Positions 9,612 through 20,919 of a stretch of 64,000 bases of DNA are shown here, piece by piece. This stretch comes from Tatumella sp. JGM118 (GTDB taxonomy: Bacteria > Pseudomonadota > Gammaproteobacteria > Enterobacterales > Enterobacteriaceae): contig NZ_JAERJR010000005.1 in the NCBI RefSeq assembly GCF_018257515.1, positions 124,001 to 188,000 of the forward strand, read 5' to 3'. Position 1 is the stretch's first letter. Each line of letters begins with the position of its first letter. A model generated the notes under the pieces. It did not search any database, was not told where the DNA came from, and saw nothing but the letters and a program-made list of their open reading frames with translations. Made by a program: the position numbers and the translations under genes.

Positions 9612-10959
9612 GTAAAGGCCCGCTCAGACTCCGCCTGATATCGTAATAAGGTGCCAGGATCCATTGATATAATGGCCGGCTTTCCAGGAACAACGTGGTC
9701 TCTGCTTTCATTCCGTTAGACCAGCTCATGGGTTTCCCCTGAAACCTGAAGTCTCCGCTTTCAAGCGCCACCACCGTCTTGTAATAGGACCGGGTGATCC
9801 CCTGGCTGGCACCGGGCACACTGCTGCTATACATCGCCAGTTCTTTCTGTCCGGCCGGTATTTGTGAGACTGACCTGATTTTTCCGGGGAACTGCCCGAA
9901 TTTTTCAAAAGGATAGGCTTCAAAACGAAGATTCACGCTATCCCCCGGAGAGACATACGGCAGGCTGCTGTCCGTCAGCCAGAGGATCAGTGAAAATTCA
10001 GGGTCTCCGGCCGGCATCACCTGCGCCAGGCTGTCTCCGCCTGAAACCATCTGCCCCACGGTATACACCATGTTTTCGATAGTCCCGTCTTCCGGGGCAT
10101 TAATAATTAAGGTGCCACTGGCGTTTACCTCGGCCAGCTGGCGTTCAAGCTCACTGCGCTTTAAAGCATACTCCGCTGACTGATTATCAAAATCGGCCGC
10201 TTTCATAGCGATGTCTGTTTCCAGATTGATGATCTGCAAACTCTCCTGGATCGCCTGTGTATTCAGACTCTGCCATGCCGATTGCTGCTGGTAGAATAAA
10301 TAGCGCTGGTTATTAAACTGCTCTTTATTAATTAATCCCCGCTTCAGATAATCATCATAGTTACCCATGCTTTTTTTCATATCCTGCAGCCCGCGGGTGG
10401 AACTGCTCATTAATTCCAGAGAGTCTTTATGGGCTTGTTTATATTTCTTAAGCTGTTGCTCAAGGTTTTCCCTGGCGGAAATTTTATTACGGTTAATGGT
10501 TTTTATAATTTCATCAATCAGTACCAACTGTTGTTTAATGGCTTCCACGCCACGCAGGCTGACATTACCATTCAGGGTAGTTTTACTGACATCGATCTCA
10601 TATAAAGGCTGTCCTTTCCTGACACGTTGCCCGGTATTAAAATATTTACCGGAAATCACGCCCTGCCAGGGAGCATAGATCGTGATAGCCTGTTTCTGAG
10701 AGATGATTTCGCCCGTTACATTGACTCTGCGGGTATATTCACCCAATAACACCCCGCCGATAATGACAGAAAAAAAGAAGACAGAAAAAAGTATCACCAG
10801 CCAGGCCGGACACGCTGAAATAAGCAATGCCTTACCGAGCCACTGTGTTCTCAGATGACGGAGAGCCTCCTCCCTGAAAATCGAATTTCCTTCCATGGGT
10901 TCCACTATCACCTTAAGCACTGACGGAGCCATCCCCTGAGGATGCCCGGACCTTTTCAC
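9604..10959 (-). CDS. HlyD-family secretion adaptor (CvaA-like)
   Basis: Periplasmic adaptor of a type I secretion system, bridging the ABC exporter and outer-membrane TolC. The product has one transmembrane helix (around residues 48-70, AWLVILFSVFFFSVI) and a biotinyl-lipoyl-like half-motif (YAPWQGVISGKYFNTGQRVRKGQ). A long helical hairpin with coiled-coil character follows (about 130-280), then a second lipoyl half (INAPEDGTIENMVYTVGQMVSGG) and a beta-barrel C-terminus. The start is uncertain: the longest frame opens with GTG at 10959, but ATGs at 10932 and 10896 are alternatives and none has a well-placed Shine-Dalgarno. It follows the peptide gene after a terminator-like hairpin and overlaps the exporter gene. 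Confidence 0.9.
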   Translation of the reverse strand: MKRSGHPQGMAPSVLKVIVEPMEGNSIFREEALRHLRTQWLGKALLISACPAWLVILFSVFFFSVIIGGVLLGEYTRRVNVTGEIISQKQAITIYAPWQGVISGKYFNTGQRVRKGQPLYEIDVSKTTLNGNVSLRGVEAIKQQLVLIDEIIKTINRNKISARENLEQQLKKYKQAHKDSLELMSSSTRGLQDMKKSMGNYDDYLKRGLINKEQFNNQRYLFYQQQSAWQSLNTQAIQESLQIINLETDIAMKAADFDNQSAEYALKRSELERQLAEVNASGTLIINAPEDGTIENMVYTVGQMVSGGDSLAQVMPAGDPEFSLILWLTDSSLPYVSPGDSVNLRFEAYPFEKFGQFPGKIRSVSQIPAGQKELAMYSSSVPGASQGITRSYYKTVVALESGDFRFQGKPMSWSNGMKAETTLFLESRPLYQWILAPYYDIRRSLSGPLHE

Positions 10960-10964
10960 CTTCC

Positions 10965-10996
10965 CTTAAAAAAGGTGCCAGATCCCTGGCACCTTT
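10965..10996 (-). terminator. intrinsic terminator/attenuator between peptide gene and exporter genes
   Basis: On the minus strand AAAGGTGCCAG-GGAT-CTGGCACCTTT (11-bp perfect stem) is followed by TTT, giving six consecutive T residues. It lies between the microcin-like gene stop (11012) and the adaptor gene. It would let most transcripts end after the peptide gene while partial read-through supplies fewer copies of the exporter mRNA, a common arrangement in bacteriocin operons. Confidence 0.8.
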
Positions 10997-11011
10997 GGGT
11001 ATAGTCAGTGA

Positions 11012-11233
11012 CTATTTATCGCGTAATAATTTAATCGCTGAGGTAATAAAGCTGTAGGCAGATTCGATAGTCAATCCGAGGCTACTTCCTACGGCAGAGG
11101 CGTTTTCTACCGAATTCTTCAGACCCAGTAACTTCATTGCCCCCCCGAGAGTCGAACCGATATTACCCAGGGAGTCTGCCAGAGCACCAGCACCGGAAAC
11201 GCACTCCACTTCAACATGTGTTAGTTCTTTCAT
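11012..11233 (-). CDS. putative class II microcin-like peptide with double-glycine-type leader
   Basis: The 73-residue product begins with MKELTHVEVECVSGAG, closely resembling the leaders of colicin V and microcin E492-type precursors (Met-Arg/Lys-x-Leu-Thr ... Val-Ser-Gly-Gly/Ala). Cleavage after Gly14-Ala15 would release a 58-residue peptide. That peptide is rich in Gly, Ala, Ser and Leu with GxxxG-like small-residue spacing (LGNIGSTLGGAMKLLG), has no cysteine, and ends in a weakly basic tail (KLLRDK). A Shine-Dalgarno AAGGAA precedes the ATG. Downstream, after a terminator-like hairpin, come the HlyD adaptor and the C39 ABC exporter, so processing and export machinery is adjacent. I do not recognise the mature peptide as a named microcin, and antibacterial activity is inferred only from leader and context. 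It could also be a signalling or adhesion peptide. No MchX- or MceF-like accessory gene is seen. Confidence 0.75.
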   Translation of the reverse strand: MKELTHVEVECVSGAGALADSLGNIGSTLGGAMKLLGLKNSVENASAVGSSLGLTIESAYSFITSAIKLLRDK

Positions 11234-11319
11234 AGATTATTCCTTTTTATAAAAATCCCTAAGATATGAAATACGCAAGGATATACGACACCGTAAATTA
11301 TCAACCGGCCGGCCTGTGA

Positions 11320-11463
11320 TCACTTGCGCACAGGAAATATACCTGAGGAGGATTTTAATGCAATATTCCTCTTAAGACGCATCAGGAAAGCAATAAATAT
11401 ATTTAGCGGATAATTAAGAATTATACGGAAACAAAAAAAGGAAAGATGATTAAATATTGTCAT
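11320..11463 (-). CDS. short hydrophobic ORF upstream of the microcin-like gene (possible immunity peptide, weak)
   Basis: This 47-codon frame opens at ATG 11463 and ends 86 bases before the peptide gene on the same strand. It encodes a hydrophobic stretch (FFCFRIILNYPLNIFIAFLM, about 9-28) followed by a basic segment. Microcin operons usually carry a small membrane immunity protein just upstream of or overlapping the toxin gene, which this position and shape would fit. Against it, there is no Shine-Dalgarno and the DNA is AT-rich, so a chance frame is quite possible. Confidence 0.2.
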   Translation of the reverse strand: MTIFNHLSFFCFRIILNYPLNIFIAFLMRLKRNIALKSSSGIFPVRK

Positions 11464-11652
11464 AGAAAGAAAATAAACGGCATGATTATTTCATTAAAAC
11501 CGATAATATCCGTAATTAGAAATTCTCTGGCCGTTAATTATCAGAATATTTCACCCGGGGTGATATGATTCAACGGATATCCGGAATCATACCCACAACG
11601 CTCGCTGCGGCGCGCGGGCCTGACAGCATTCCCCGCCAGACCCGCCACTGTG

Positions 11653-12906
11653 TCAGCCTATGGCCCCCAGGGCGTCATCTTTCCCCTGGCTCCGCGGTAA
11701 TAAAAACAGGGTTGCCAGAACATCCACCACATAGATCAGTGCCAGCAGAGTAATCGCCGCCGTGAAAGACCATTCTGAGGCGAGCGAACCAATGACCAAT
11801 GGCCCCAGGCCCCCGACCGCACGGCCGGCGTTAAATAAGACATTCTGCGCTGTGGCCCGGGCGGCCACCGGATACGTATCAGAGATCAGTGCCCCATACC
11901 CGCCAATCATTCCGTTCACGAACATCCCCATGACCGCGCCGGCCAGCAGCATCAGCGTGGGATCGGTGAGCCTGGCATATACCACGACCATGATCACCGC
12001 CCCCAGCTGATAGACGATAAAAATTTTCCAGCGGGAAAAGCGGTCGGCCAGCACACCAAATAATCCGATGCCCAGTGTCATACCTATGACGGTGACGGCT
12101 GTCCAGATCCCCGACTTTGTCAGCGTGAAACCAAAATTTGCCGAGAGATAACCCGGCATCCAGATCATCAGTCCGTAGTAACCAAAGTTTTGTACGGAGC
12201 AAAGAATAAAGATGCCGATGCTGGCTTTTGCCGTCCTGCTATCTTTAAAGAGTAGTTTCAGACGAGACGTAAACGCGAGCGGCGTGGGAGCGACCTCCTG
12301 ACGGGTAAATGCATCAGGTTCACCTAATCCATGACGGAGAGCGAAAGAGAAAAGTGCCGGAATCAATCCCACCAGAAACATGCCACGCCAGCCAATATGA
12401 GGCAGTAGCAATGGCGTCAGCACCGCAGCCATCAGTACACCTGCCTGCCAACCAATGCCGACCCAGGCCGAAGCGCGGTTACGTTTGCTGGCCGGCCAGA
12501 CCTCAGCAATAAGCGCCATGCCTATCCCGAACTCACCCCCGAGTCCGACCCCCGCCAGTGTCCGGTAGACCAGTAAATCCGGATAACCTCTGGCGACAGC
12601 ACATAACCCGGTAAATACCGAGAACATCAGAATAGTGAGTGACAATATTTTTATCCGGCCGAAACGGTCACTCAGATGACCAAACAGGATCCCGCCCAGC
12701 ACCGCGCCTATCAGAGTCCAGGTCACCAGAGACCCGGCCTGTGAATAGTTGAGCGATAACGATAGGCTGATCGCCGGTAACATAAAGCCGAGGATGAGCA
12801 GGTCGAACCCATCCATCGCATAACCACTGATCGCCGCAAGCATTGCTTTCGCTGGCGTCACTCTTTTTTTCATACGCACGTGTGTATCCATCTTCAGGGG
12901 AGGCAT
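11653..12906 (-). CDS. major facilitator superfamily transporter (metabolite:H+ symporter type)
   Basis: The 417-residue inner-membrane protein has about 12 hydrophobic segments with the MFS loop 2-3 motif GHLSDRFGRIKIL and the repeated loop motif GVLADRFSRWKIF in the second half. The N-terminal GYAMDGFDLLILGFMLP segment, with its acidic D-G-F-D in helix 1, is typical of aromatic-acid/sugar-acid symporters (AAHS and related families). Substrate cannot be read from sequence. The start is uncertain: ATG 12906, 12891 or 12873 are all possible and none has a clear Shine-Dalgarno. It stands alone between the microcin-like locus and phoU. Confidence 0.85.
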   Translation of the reverse strand: MPPLKMDTHVRMKKRVTPAKAMLAAISGYAMDGFDLLILGFMLPAISLSLSLNYSQAGSLVTWTLIGAVLGGILFGHLSDRFGRIKILSLTILMFSVFTGLCAVARGYPDLLVYRTLAGVGLGGEFGIGMALIAEVWPASKRNRASAWVGIGWQAGVLMAAVLTPLLLPHIGWRGMFLVGLIPALFSFALRHGLGEPDAFTRQEVAPTPLAFTSRLKLLFKDSRTAKASIGIFILCSVQNFGYYGLMIWMPGYLSANFGFTLTKSGIWTAVTVIGMTLGIGLFGVLADRFSRWKIFIVYQLGAVIMVVVYARLTDPTLMLLAGAVMGMFVNGMIGGYGALISDTYPVAARATAQNVLFNAGRAVGGLGPLVIGSLASEWSFTAAITLLALIYVVDVLATLFLLPRSQGKDDALGAIG

Positions 12907-12954
12907 TCAGGTGAGGGAAGTATAAAAAGGATGACGTCGACAAGCTATGGATAG

Positions 12955-12993
12955 ATTAAAAAGACCCCCGCGGCTGCCCGGGCGGACAGCCGC
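12955..12993 (-). terminator. probable terminator after phoU
   Basis: On the minus strand GCGGCTG...CAGCCGC (7-bp stem, 10-base GC-rich loop) is followed by GGGGGTC and TTTTT. It lies directly beyond the phoU stop codon, at the end of the pst operon. Confidence 0.5.
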
Positions 12994-13006
12994 CGGATAC
13001 GACGGC

Positions 13007-13732
13007 TTATTCCGGGAGATCATCCCCGGCTAATAACTGGTCCAGCTTGTCACCTCCCAGGTGACGGAAATCCTGACCTTTGACAAAGTAGAAAATGATT
13101 TCGCAGATATTCTGGCAACGATCACCAATACGTTCGATAGCCCGGGCACAGAATAGTGCCGTCAGTACGCTCGGGATGGTCCGTGGATCTTCCATCATAT
13201 AGGTCATCAGCTGGCGGATAATCCCTTCATACTCTTTATCCACTTTTTTATCTTCGCGATAAATCTGTACGGCGGCGTTAAGATCCATACGGGTAAACGC
13301 ATCCAGCACATCGTGCAGCATCTGTACCGCATGACGACCAAGAGACTCCAGGCTGACCAGCAGCGGCTGGTGATTCTGACCGAATTTCTCCAGCGCCGTA
13401 CGGCTGATTTTTTCGGCCACATCGCCAATCCGTTCCAGCTCGGAAATTGTCTTAATGATGGCCATCACCATCCGTAAATCGCTGGCCGTCGGCTGACGTT
13501 TAGCAATGATCCGGACACAATGATCATCAATATCGACTTCCATCATATTCACTTTCTGGTCGTCATTAATGACCCGTTGTGCCAGTTCACCGTCCATATT
13601 TTGCATGGCCGTGATCGCATCGGTCAGTTGCTGTTCAACCAGCCCCCCCATAATCATGACCTGGGTCCGGATATGCTCCAGCTCAGCATTAAACTGCCCA
13701 GAAATGTGTTTATTTAAATTCAGACTATCCAT
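13007..13732 (-). CDS. phoU: phosphate-specific transport system accessory protein PhoU
   Basis: PhoU links PstSCAB to the PhoR sensor and dampens Pho regulon expression when phosphate is plentiful. The 241-residue helical protein has the two tandem PhoU three-helix bundles with metal-binding E/DxxxD-type motifs (for example [12 protein letters not shown] and [12 protein letters not shown]). Length equals E. coli PhoU. It is the last gene of the pst operon, 73 bases after pstB. Confidence 0.96.
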   Translation of the reverse strand: MDSLNLNKHISGQFNAELEHIRTQVMIMGGLVEQQLTDAITAMQNMDGELAQRVINDDQKVNMMEVDIDDHCVRIIAKRQPTASDLRMVMAIIKTISELERIGDVAEKISRTALEKFGQNHQPLLVSLESLGRHAVQMLHDVLDAFTRMDLNAAVQIYREDKKVDKEYEGIIRQLMTYMMEDPRTIPSVLTALFCARAIERIGDRCQNICEIIFYFVKGQDFRHLGGDKLDQLLAGDDLPE

Positions 13733-13805
13733 GGTGTTCTCCAGTATCGCAATCGCTCTCTGTCACACAGAGGGTGGCAAAGGGTCGGGGCCGCAGAGCC
13801 GGGGC

Positions 13806-14585
13806 TCAGCCATAACGGCCTGTAATATAGTCTTCCGTCTGTTTCCGGGCCGGTTTCGTAAACAACGTATCGGTATCACTGAATTCGATCAGTTCGCCCA
13901 TATACATAAAGGCGGTATGGTCAGAACACCGCGCTGCCTGTTGCATATTGTGGGTAACAATCACAACGGTGTAATCCTGTTTTAATTCACTGATCAGCTC
14001 TTCGATACGTCCGGTAGAAATCGGATCCAGGGCCGAGCAGGGTTCATCCAGTAACAGAACCTCCGGGCGGATAGCGATACCACGGGCGATACACAGACGT
14101 TGCTGCTGTCCCCCGGACAGGCTATAGCCGCTCTGATTCAGCTTATCTTTGGTTTCCGTCCACAATGCAGCTTTGGTCAGAGCCCATTGCACACGCTCGT
14201 CCATTTCGGCACGGGACAGCTTTTCAAATAAACGAACCCCGAACGCGATATTATCGTAGATAGACATCGGGAAAGGCGTCGGTTTCTGAAACACCATACC
14301 GACACGGGCACGTAACAGCGCGATATCCTGGCTATTTTCGAGAATATTTTCACCGTCCAGCAGGATTTGTCCTTCGGCACGCTGTTCCGGATAGAGCTGA
14401 TACATTTTGTTCAGCGTACGCAGCAGCGTTGATTTGCCGCAACCGGAAGGCCCGATAAAGGCAGTCACTTCATTACGTGCAATATCCAGATTAATATTTT
14501 TCAGCGCGTGGAACTTACCGTAATGGAAGTTCAGATCACGTACCTGAATTTTTGCTGCCGCTGCATTCATTTGTGCCATATTCAT
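13806..14585 (-). CDS. pstB: phosphate ABC transporter ATP-binding protein PstB
   Basis: Cytoplasmic ATPase that powers high-affinity phosphate import. The 259-residue protein contains Walker [10 protein letters not shown], the Q-loop region [14 protein letters not shown], signature LSGGQQQR, Walker [14 protein letters not shown] and the switch His in VTHNMQQ. It is nearly identical in layout to E. coli PstB and ends in EDYITGRYG. It is located between pstA and phoU in the pst operon. The N-terminus may begin at ATG 14585, preceded by a GAGAG Shine-Dalgarno. Confidence 0.97.
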   Translation of the reverse strand: MNMAQMNAAAAKIQVRDLNFHYGKFHALKNINLDIARNEVTAFIGPSGCGKSTLLRTLNKMYQLYPEQRAEGQILLDGENILENSQDIALLRARVGMVFQKPTPFPMSIYDNIAFGVRLFEKLSRAEMDERVQWALTKAALWTETKDKLNQSGYSLSGGQQQRLCIARGIAIRPEVLLLDEPCSALDPISTGRIEELISELKQDYTVVIVTHNMQQAARCSDHTAFMYMGELIEFSDTDTLFTKPARKQTEDYITGRYG

Positions 14586-14631
14586 GCTTGGTCTCTCTTA
14601 TCCCGGCGCCGCCTGAGCCACGCCGTAAAAA

Positions 14632-15519
14632 TTAGTGTTTACGCTTAGAAAAAATGACCCGTGCCACGATGTTCAGCAGTAAGACACACAGGGTAATAAT
14701 CAGCACGCCCGCCCAGGCCAGACTCTGCCATTGAGAAAAAGGGCTCATCGCAAATTTATAAATGGTCACCGGCAGGTTAGCCAGAGGCTGCATCATGTCG
14801 GTGCTCCAGAACTGGTTTGACAGCGCGGTAAACAGTAAGGGCGCTGTTTCGCCGGCAATACGGGCTATCGCCAGCAATACCCCGGTGATAATTCCTGAGA
14901 CGGAGGCTTTCAGGGTAATGGCCAGGATCATCCGCCACTTCGGCGTCCCCAGGGCGTAAGCGGCCTCACGCATCGTATCCGGCACCAGCTTCATCATGTT
15001 TTCTGTGGTACGGATAACAATCGGCACCTGTAACAATGCCAGCGCCAGCACACCCGCCCAGCCGGAGAAATGATGCATCCGGGCAACAACCAGCGTGTAA
15101 ACAAACAAACCAATCACTATGGAAGGCGCTGACAGCAGGATATCGTTGATAAAACGGATAACCTCTGCCAGCAGTGATTTGCGCCCATATTCGGCCAGAT
15201 AGATCCCTGCCAGAATCCCCAGCGGGGTACCGATCACCGTCGCCCACAGGATAAGCAGGCCACTGCCAGTCAGTGCATTCGCCAGCCCGCCGCCATCAGT
15301 ATTCGGCGGAGGCGTCGACTGGGTAAACAGATCCAGCGACAGCCCGCCCACGCCGCGAGACACCGTCGTCCAGAGGATCCATACCAGCCAGAACAGACCA
15401 AAAACCATGGTGAGCAGTGAAAAAAAGATCGCTACCTTATTTTTCAGGCTGCGGCGTGACTGCATTTTACGGCGGGATGCCGCCAGCGCGGCCCGGGCGC
15501 CGGAATCCAACGTCGTCAT
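14632..15519 (-). CDS. pstA: phosphate ABC transporter permease PstA
   Basis: Inner-membrane permease subunit of the Pst system. The 295-residue protein has a basic cytoplasmic N-terminus ([13 protein letters not shown]) and about six transmembrane helices. The ABC-permease EAA loop is visible as [21 protein letters not shown]. Its start overlaps the stop of pstC by 4 bases, a sign of translational coupling and PstA:PstC stoichiometry control. Confidence 0.96.
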   Translation of the reverse strand: MTTLDSGARAALAASRRKMQSRRSLKNKVAIFFSLLTMVFGLFWLVWILWTTVSRGVGGLSLDLFTQSTPPPNTDGGGLANALTGSGLLILWATVIGTPLGILAGIYLAEYGRKSLLAEVIRFINDILLSAPSIVIGLFVYTLVVARMHHFSGWAGVLALALLQVPIVIRTTENMMKLVPDTMREAAYALGTPKWRMILAITLKASVSGIITGVLLAIARIAGETAPLLFTALSNQFWSTDMMQPLANLPVTIYKFAMSPFSQWQSLAWAGVLIITLCVLLLNIVARVIFSKRKH

Positions 15520-16478
15520 GAACGGCCTCCTTCACTTTTCGCCAGGCGAAGTATCATCAGTTTGGAAATCGCCAACACAACAAAAGTAATGAAGAACAGA
15601 ATCAATCCAAGCTCCATCAATGCGGCCACATGCAAGCCGGAGGAGGCTTCCGCGAACTCATTCGCCAGCGCAGAGGTAATGCTGTTACCCGGCATATAGA
15701 GCGAGGCGCTGTCCAGCTGGTAGGTATTGCCGATAATAAAGGTAACGGCCATGGTTTCACCCAATGCGCGTCCGAGTCCGAGCATCACTCCCCCGATCAC
15801 CCCGTTGCGGGTAAACGGCAGTACGATATTCCAGATCACTTCCCAGGTTGTACAGCCGAGTCCATACGCTGACTCTTTCATCATCACCGGGGTTTGTTCG
15901 AAGACATCACGCATCACCGAGGCGATGTAAGGGATGATCATAATCGCCAGAATCACCCCCGCCGCCAGGATGCCGATGCCGAACGCAGGCCCTGAGAAGA
16001 GCTGGCCGATAAAGGGGACAGAAGACAACAGGTCGCCGACCGGCGTCTGAAAATATTCGGCAAACAAAGGGGCAAAAACAAATAATCCCCACATGCCGTA
16101 AACAATACTCGGGATCGCCGCCAGTAGCTCGATAGCGGTGCCCAGAGGACGGCGCAACCAGCCCGGGGACAGTTCCGTCAGAAACAGGGCAATACCGAAA
16201 CTGACCGGTACTGCAATCAGCAGAGCAATTATTGACGTGACCACCGTCCCGTAAATAGGTACCAGCGCACCGAACTGCTCGTTCGGGGCATCCCAGGTTT
16301 TATTCCAGAGGAAGGCAAAGCCGAATTTGTGGATGCTGGGCCAGGAGGAGATGATCAGGGAAACGATAATACCGCCCAGGAGTAATAACACGACCAGCGC
16401 GGCCAGCCTGACCAGCGCGCTGAAGAGGATGTCACCTTGTTTCCCGGGGGCTTTAAATGTCGGCTTTCTTTCCGCCAT
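15516..16478 (-). CDS. pstC: phosphate ABC transporter permease PstC
   Basis: Second permease subunit of the phosphate importer. The 320-residue protein has six or so transmembrane helices and the EAA loop [22 protein letters not shown]. Length matches E. coli PstC (319). It lies after pstS with a 74-base intergenic hairpin region and overlaps pstA by 4 bases. Confidence 0.96.
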   Translation of the reverse strand: MAERKPTFKAPGKQGDILFSALVRLAALVVLLLLGGIIVSLIISSWPSIHKFGFAFLWNKTWDAPNEQFGALVPIYGTVVTSIIALLIAVPVSFGIALFLTELSPGWLRRPLGTAIELLAAIPSIVYGMWGLFVFAPLFAEYFQTPVGDLLSSVPFIGQLFSGPAFGIGILAAGVILAIMIIPYIASVMRDVFEQTPVMMKESAYGLGCTTWEVIWNIVLPFTRNGVIGGVMLGLGRALGETMAVTFIIGNTYQLDSASLYMPGNSITSALANEFAEASSGLHVAALMELGLILFFITFVVLAISKLMILRLAKSEGGRS

Positions 16479-16503
16479 AAGAGTCTCTGCTTCACTATTA
16501 ACA

Positions 16504-16521
16504 GGGCGGCATCAGCCGCCC
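16504..16521 (-). repeat. stable hairpin between pstS and pstC
   Basis: GGGCGGC-ATCA-GCCGCCC forms a perfect 7-bp stem in the pstS-pstC gap with no T-run on the minus strand. It probably protects the 3' end of pstS mRNA or causes partial termination, which would explain higher pstS than pstC expression in this operon. That role is inferred from known behaviour of binding-protein operons. Confidence 0.5.
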
Positions 16522-16552
16522 GTGGGGTCACATGAGTTAACGGGATTAAGCC

Positions 16553-17596
16553 TTACTGGTACAGCGCTTTTCCGTTAGCATCAGTGATATTGGTTTTCCA
16601 CGCACTACGGATTTCTGCGACAACAGAGGCCGGTAACGTAGCGTAATCCAGGCTTTCTGCGGTTTTATTCCCGTGGTTATAGGCCCAGTCAAAGAATTTT
16701 AACACTTCTGACCCTTTAGTGGCGTCAGACTGCTTTTTATAGACCAGGATAAAGGTGGTCGATGAAATCGGCCAGGCATCATCGCCTTTCTGATACGTCA
16801 GGTCCTGAGCAAACGTCTGTTTCCAGTCAGCGCCTTTCGCCGCGTTGCTGAAACTCTTCTCTGAAGGCAGGATAGCCTTGCCGTCTGCATCCACCAGTTT
16901 GGTATAGGTCAGGTTATTCTGTTTCGCATACGCATACTCAACATAACCAATGGACCCCGGCAGACGCTGGACGAAAGCGGCAACGCCATCATTCCCTTTA
17001 CCGCCCAGTCCGACCGGCCAGTTGACGGTGTTCCCTTTACCGATTTTATCTTTCCACTCGCTGTTAACTTTGGACAGGAAGCTTGTGAAGACAAATGATG
17101 TCCCTGACCCGTCTGCACGGCGAACGACGTTAATATTCGAAGAAGGTAACTGAATGCCCGGGTTCAGTTTCGCGATAGCCGGGTCATTCCATTTTTTGAT
17201 TTTTCCGAGATAGATATCACCGACGGTTTCACCGTTCAGCGTCAGCTCACCGGATTTAACGCCCGGCAGATTGACCGCCAGAACCACACCCCCGATCACT
17301 GTCGGGAACTGGAACAGACCGTGTTTTTGCAGATCAGTATCTGAAAGTGGTGCGTCAGAAGCACCGAAATCAACGGTTCTGGCAATGATTTGATTCACAC
17401 CACCGGAAGAACCAATCCCCTGATAGTTCACCTGACTACCATTCGCTTTCTGGTAATCTGCAGCCCAGCGGGCATATACCGGGGCCGGAAATGTCCCGCC
17501 CGCGCCGGTTAAGTCGGTAGCTGCAAATGCAGAAACAGCGCTCAGAGACAATGTCGCTGCCAGTACCCGGGCAACAGTCTTATGCATCAGTGTCAT
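16553..17596 (-). CDS. pstS: periplasmic phosphate-binding protein PstS
   Basis: High-affinity phosphate receptor of the Pst ABC importer. The product (347 residues from the chosen start) has a cleavable signal peptide ([20 protein letters not shown], cut after AFA). Phosphate-binding motifs follow: [13 protein letters not shown] at the mature start, [11 protein letters not shown], and [15 protein letters not shown] prefer ATG 17596, preceded by GGAGGG, over the in-frame ATG at 17653, which would add 19 residues not found in E. coli PstS. First gene of pstSCAB-phoU, with tandem Pho boxes upstream. Confidence 0.97.
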   Translation of the reverse strand: MTLMHKTVARVLAATLSLSAVSAFAATDLTGAGGTFPAPVYARWAADYQKANGSQVNYQGIGSSGGVNQIIARTVDFGASDAPLSDTDLQKHGLFQFPTVIGGVVLAVNLPGVKSGELTLNGETVGDIYLGKIKKWNDPAIAKLNPGIQLPSSNINVVRRADGSGTSFVFTSFLSKVNSEWKDKIGKGNTVNWPVGLGGKGNDGVAAFVQRLPGSIGYVEYAYAKQNNLTYTKLVDADGKAILPSEKSFSNAAKGADWKQTFAQDLTYQKGDDAWPISSTTFILVYKKQSDATKGSEVLKFFDWAYNHGNKTAESLDYATLPASVVAEIRSAWKTNITDANGKALYQ

Positions 17597-17671
17597 ATTC
17601 CCTCCGGGGGAGTGTATTTTCAGGCTCAATGCCAGTTTAAACGGGTTAATCATGCTGCAGGAGGCAAAATA

Positions 17672-17690
17672 GGACAGTTTAATGACATTA
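17672..17690 (-). promoter_or_regulatory. Pho box 1 (proximal) of pstS
   Basis: Minus-strand ATGTCATTAAACTGTCCTA resembles the PhoB site (two CTGTCAT-type 11-mer direct repeats). It abuts a TATTTT -10 element on the minus strand (17666-17671), so PhoB here would replace a -35 contact, as at E. coli pstS. Confidence 0.75.
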
Positions 17691-17701
17691 AAATGTCCGA
17701 A

Positions 17702-17720
17702 TTATGACAGTTTTATGACA
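17702..17720 (-). promoter_or_regulatory. Pho box 2 (distal) of pstS
   Basis: Minus-strand TTGTCATAAAACTGTCATA is close to the PhoB consensus and starts 30 bases from the proximal box, about three helical turns, so two PhoB dimers would sit on the same DNA face. It implies induction of pstSCAB-phoU by phosphate starvation. Confidence 0.8.
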
Positions 17721-17998
17721 ACCCTCCCCTCTTTTACCGGCGCAGGGCTACCGGACGGCACAGCGCCGGCGGCGAAACGAATAAAACGGACACGTCTTCA
17801 GGCAGCAACGGTCCCTTTTTTACGGTAACGCACCGCTGATATCAGGGGGCTGGCGGCCTCGGCTCCCGGCCGATACGCCCGGCAGGTGTCCTGTAACGCC
17901 CTTCGCGCCACCGAAAGAAGGCCCCCCTGACCGCAAACGTCAAACGGCGGTAAATCCGGGGTTGTCACACCTGAACACAAAAAAATGGCGGATGCCCG

Positions 17999-20568
<2,570 letters not shown>

Positions 20569-20622
20569 ACCGGGTTTCAGTATGATGCCCAGTCATTTCT
20601 TCATCTGTGGAGTAGCACACTT

Positions 20623-20898
20623 ATGGCACGCGTAACCGTTCAGGACGCAGTAGAAAAAGTTGGAAACCGTTTTGACCTGGTATTGGTCGCTGCACGTCGT
20701 GCACGTCAGATGCAGGTAGGGGGCAAAGACGCCCTGGTTCCGGAAGAAAACGATAAAACCACGGTTATCGCTCTGCGCGAAATCGAAGAAGGGCTGATCA
20801 CCAACCAGATTCTGGATGTCCGTGATCGTCAGGAACAGCATGAGCAGGAAGCGGCCGAACTTCAGGCTGTGACCGCGATTGCTGAAGGTCGTCGTTAA
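20623..20898 (+). CDS. rpoZ: RNA polymerase omega subunit
   Basis: Omega stabilises the beta-prime subunit and takes part in ppGpp binding. The 91-residue protein matches E. coli RpoZ throughout ([31 protein letters not shown]; length 91). A GTGGAG Shine-Dalgarno region precedes the ATG. It lies 21 bases before spoT in the rpoZ-spoT-trmH-recG operon, which groups omega with the ppGpp enzyme. Confidence 0.97.
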   Translation: MARVTVQDAVEKVGNRFDLVLVAARRARQMQVGGKDALVPEENDKTTVIALREIEEGLITNQILDVRDRQEQHEQEAAELQAVTAIAEGRR

Positions 20899-20919
20899 TC
20901 TGACTGTTGCAGGCCGCCC

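Noticed and set aside
11345-11376. five-codon leader ORF with a perfect GAGGAGG site (ATG CAA TAT TCC TCT TAA)
   Set aside because: The purine run pairs with the TCCTC just after it, so it may simply be half of a small inverted repeat. No amino-acid-specific attenuation context is visible and the downstream plus strand has no gene.
11409-11425. palindrome ATAATTAAGAATTAT as a Fur box for the microcin-like locus
   Set aside because: When centred against the 19-bp Fur consensus it matches only a few positions. The symmetry alone is not evidence of Fur control.
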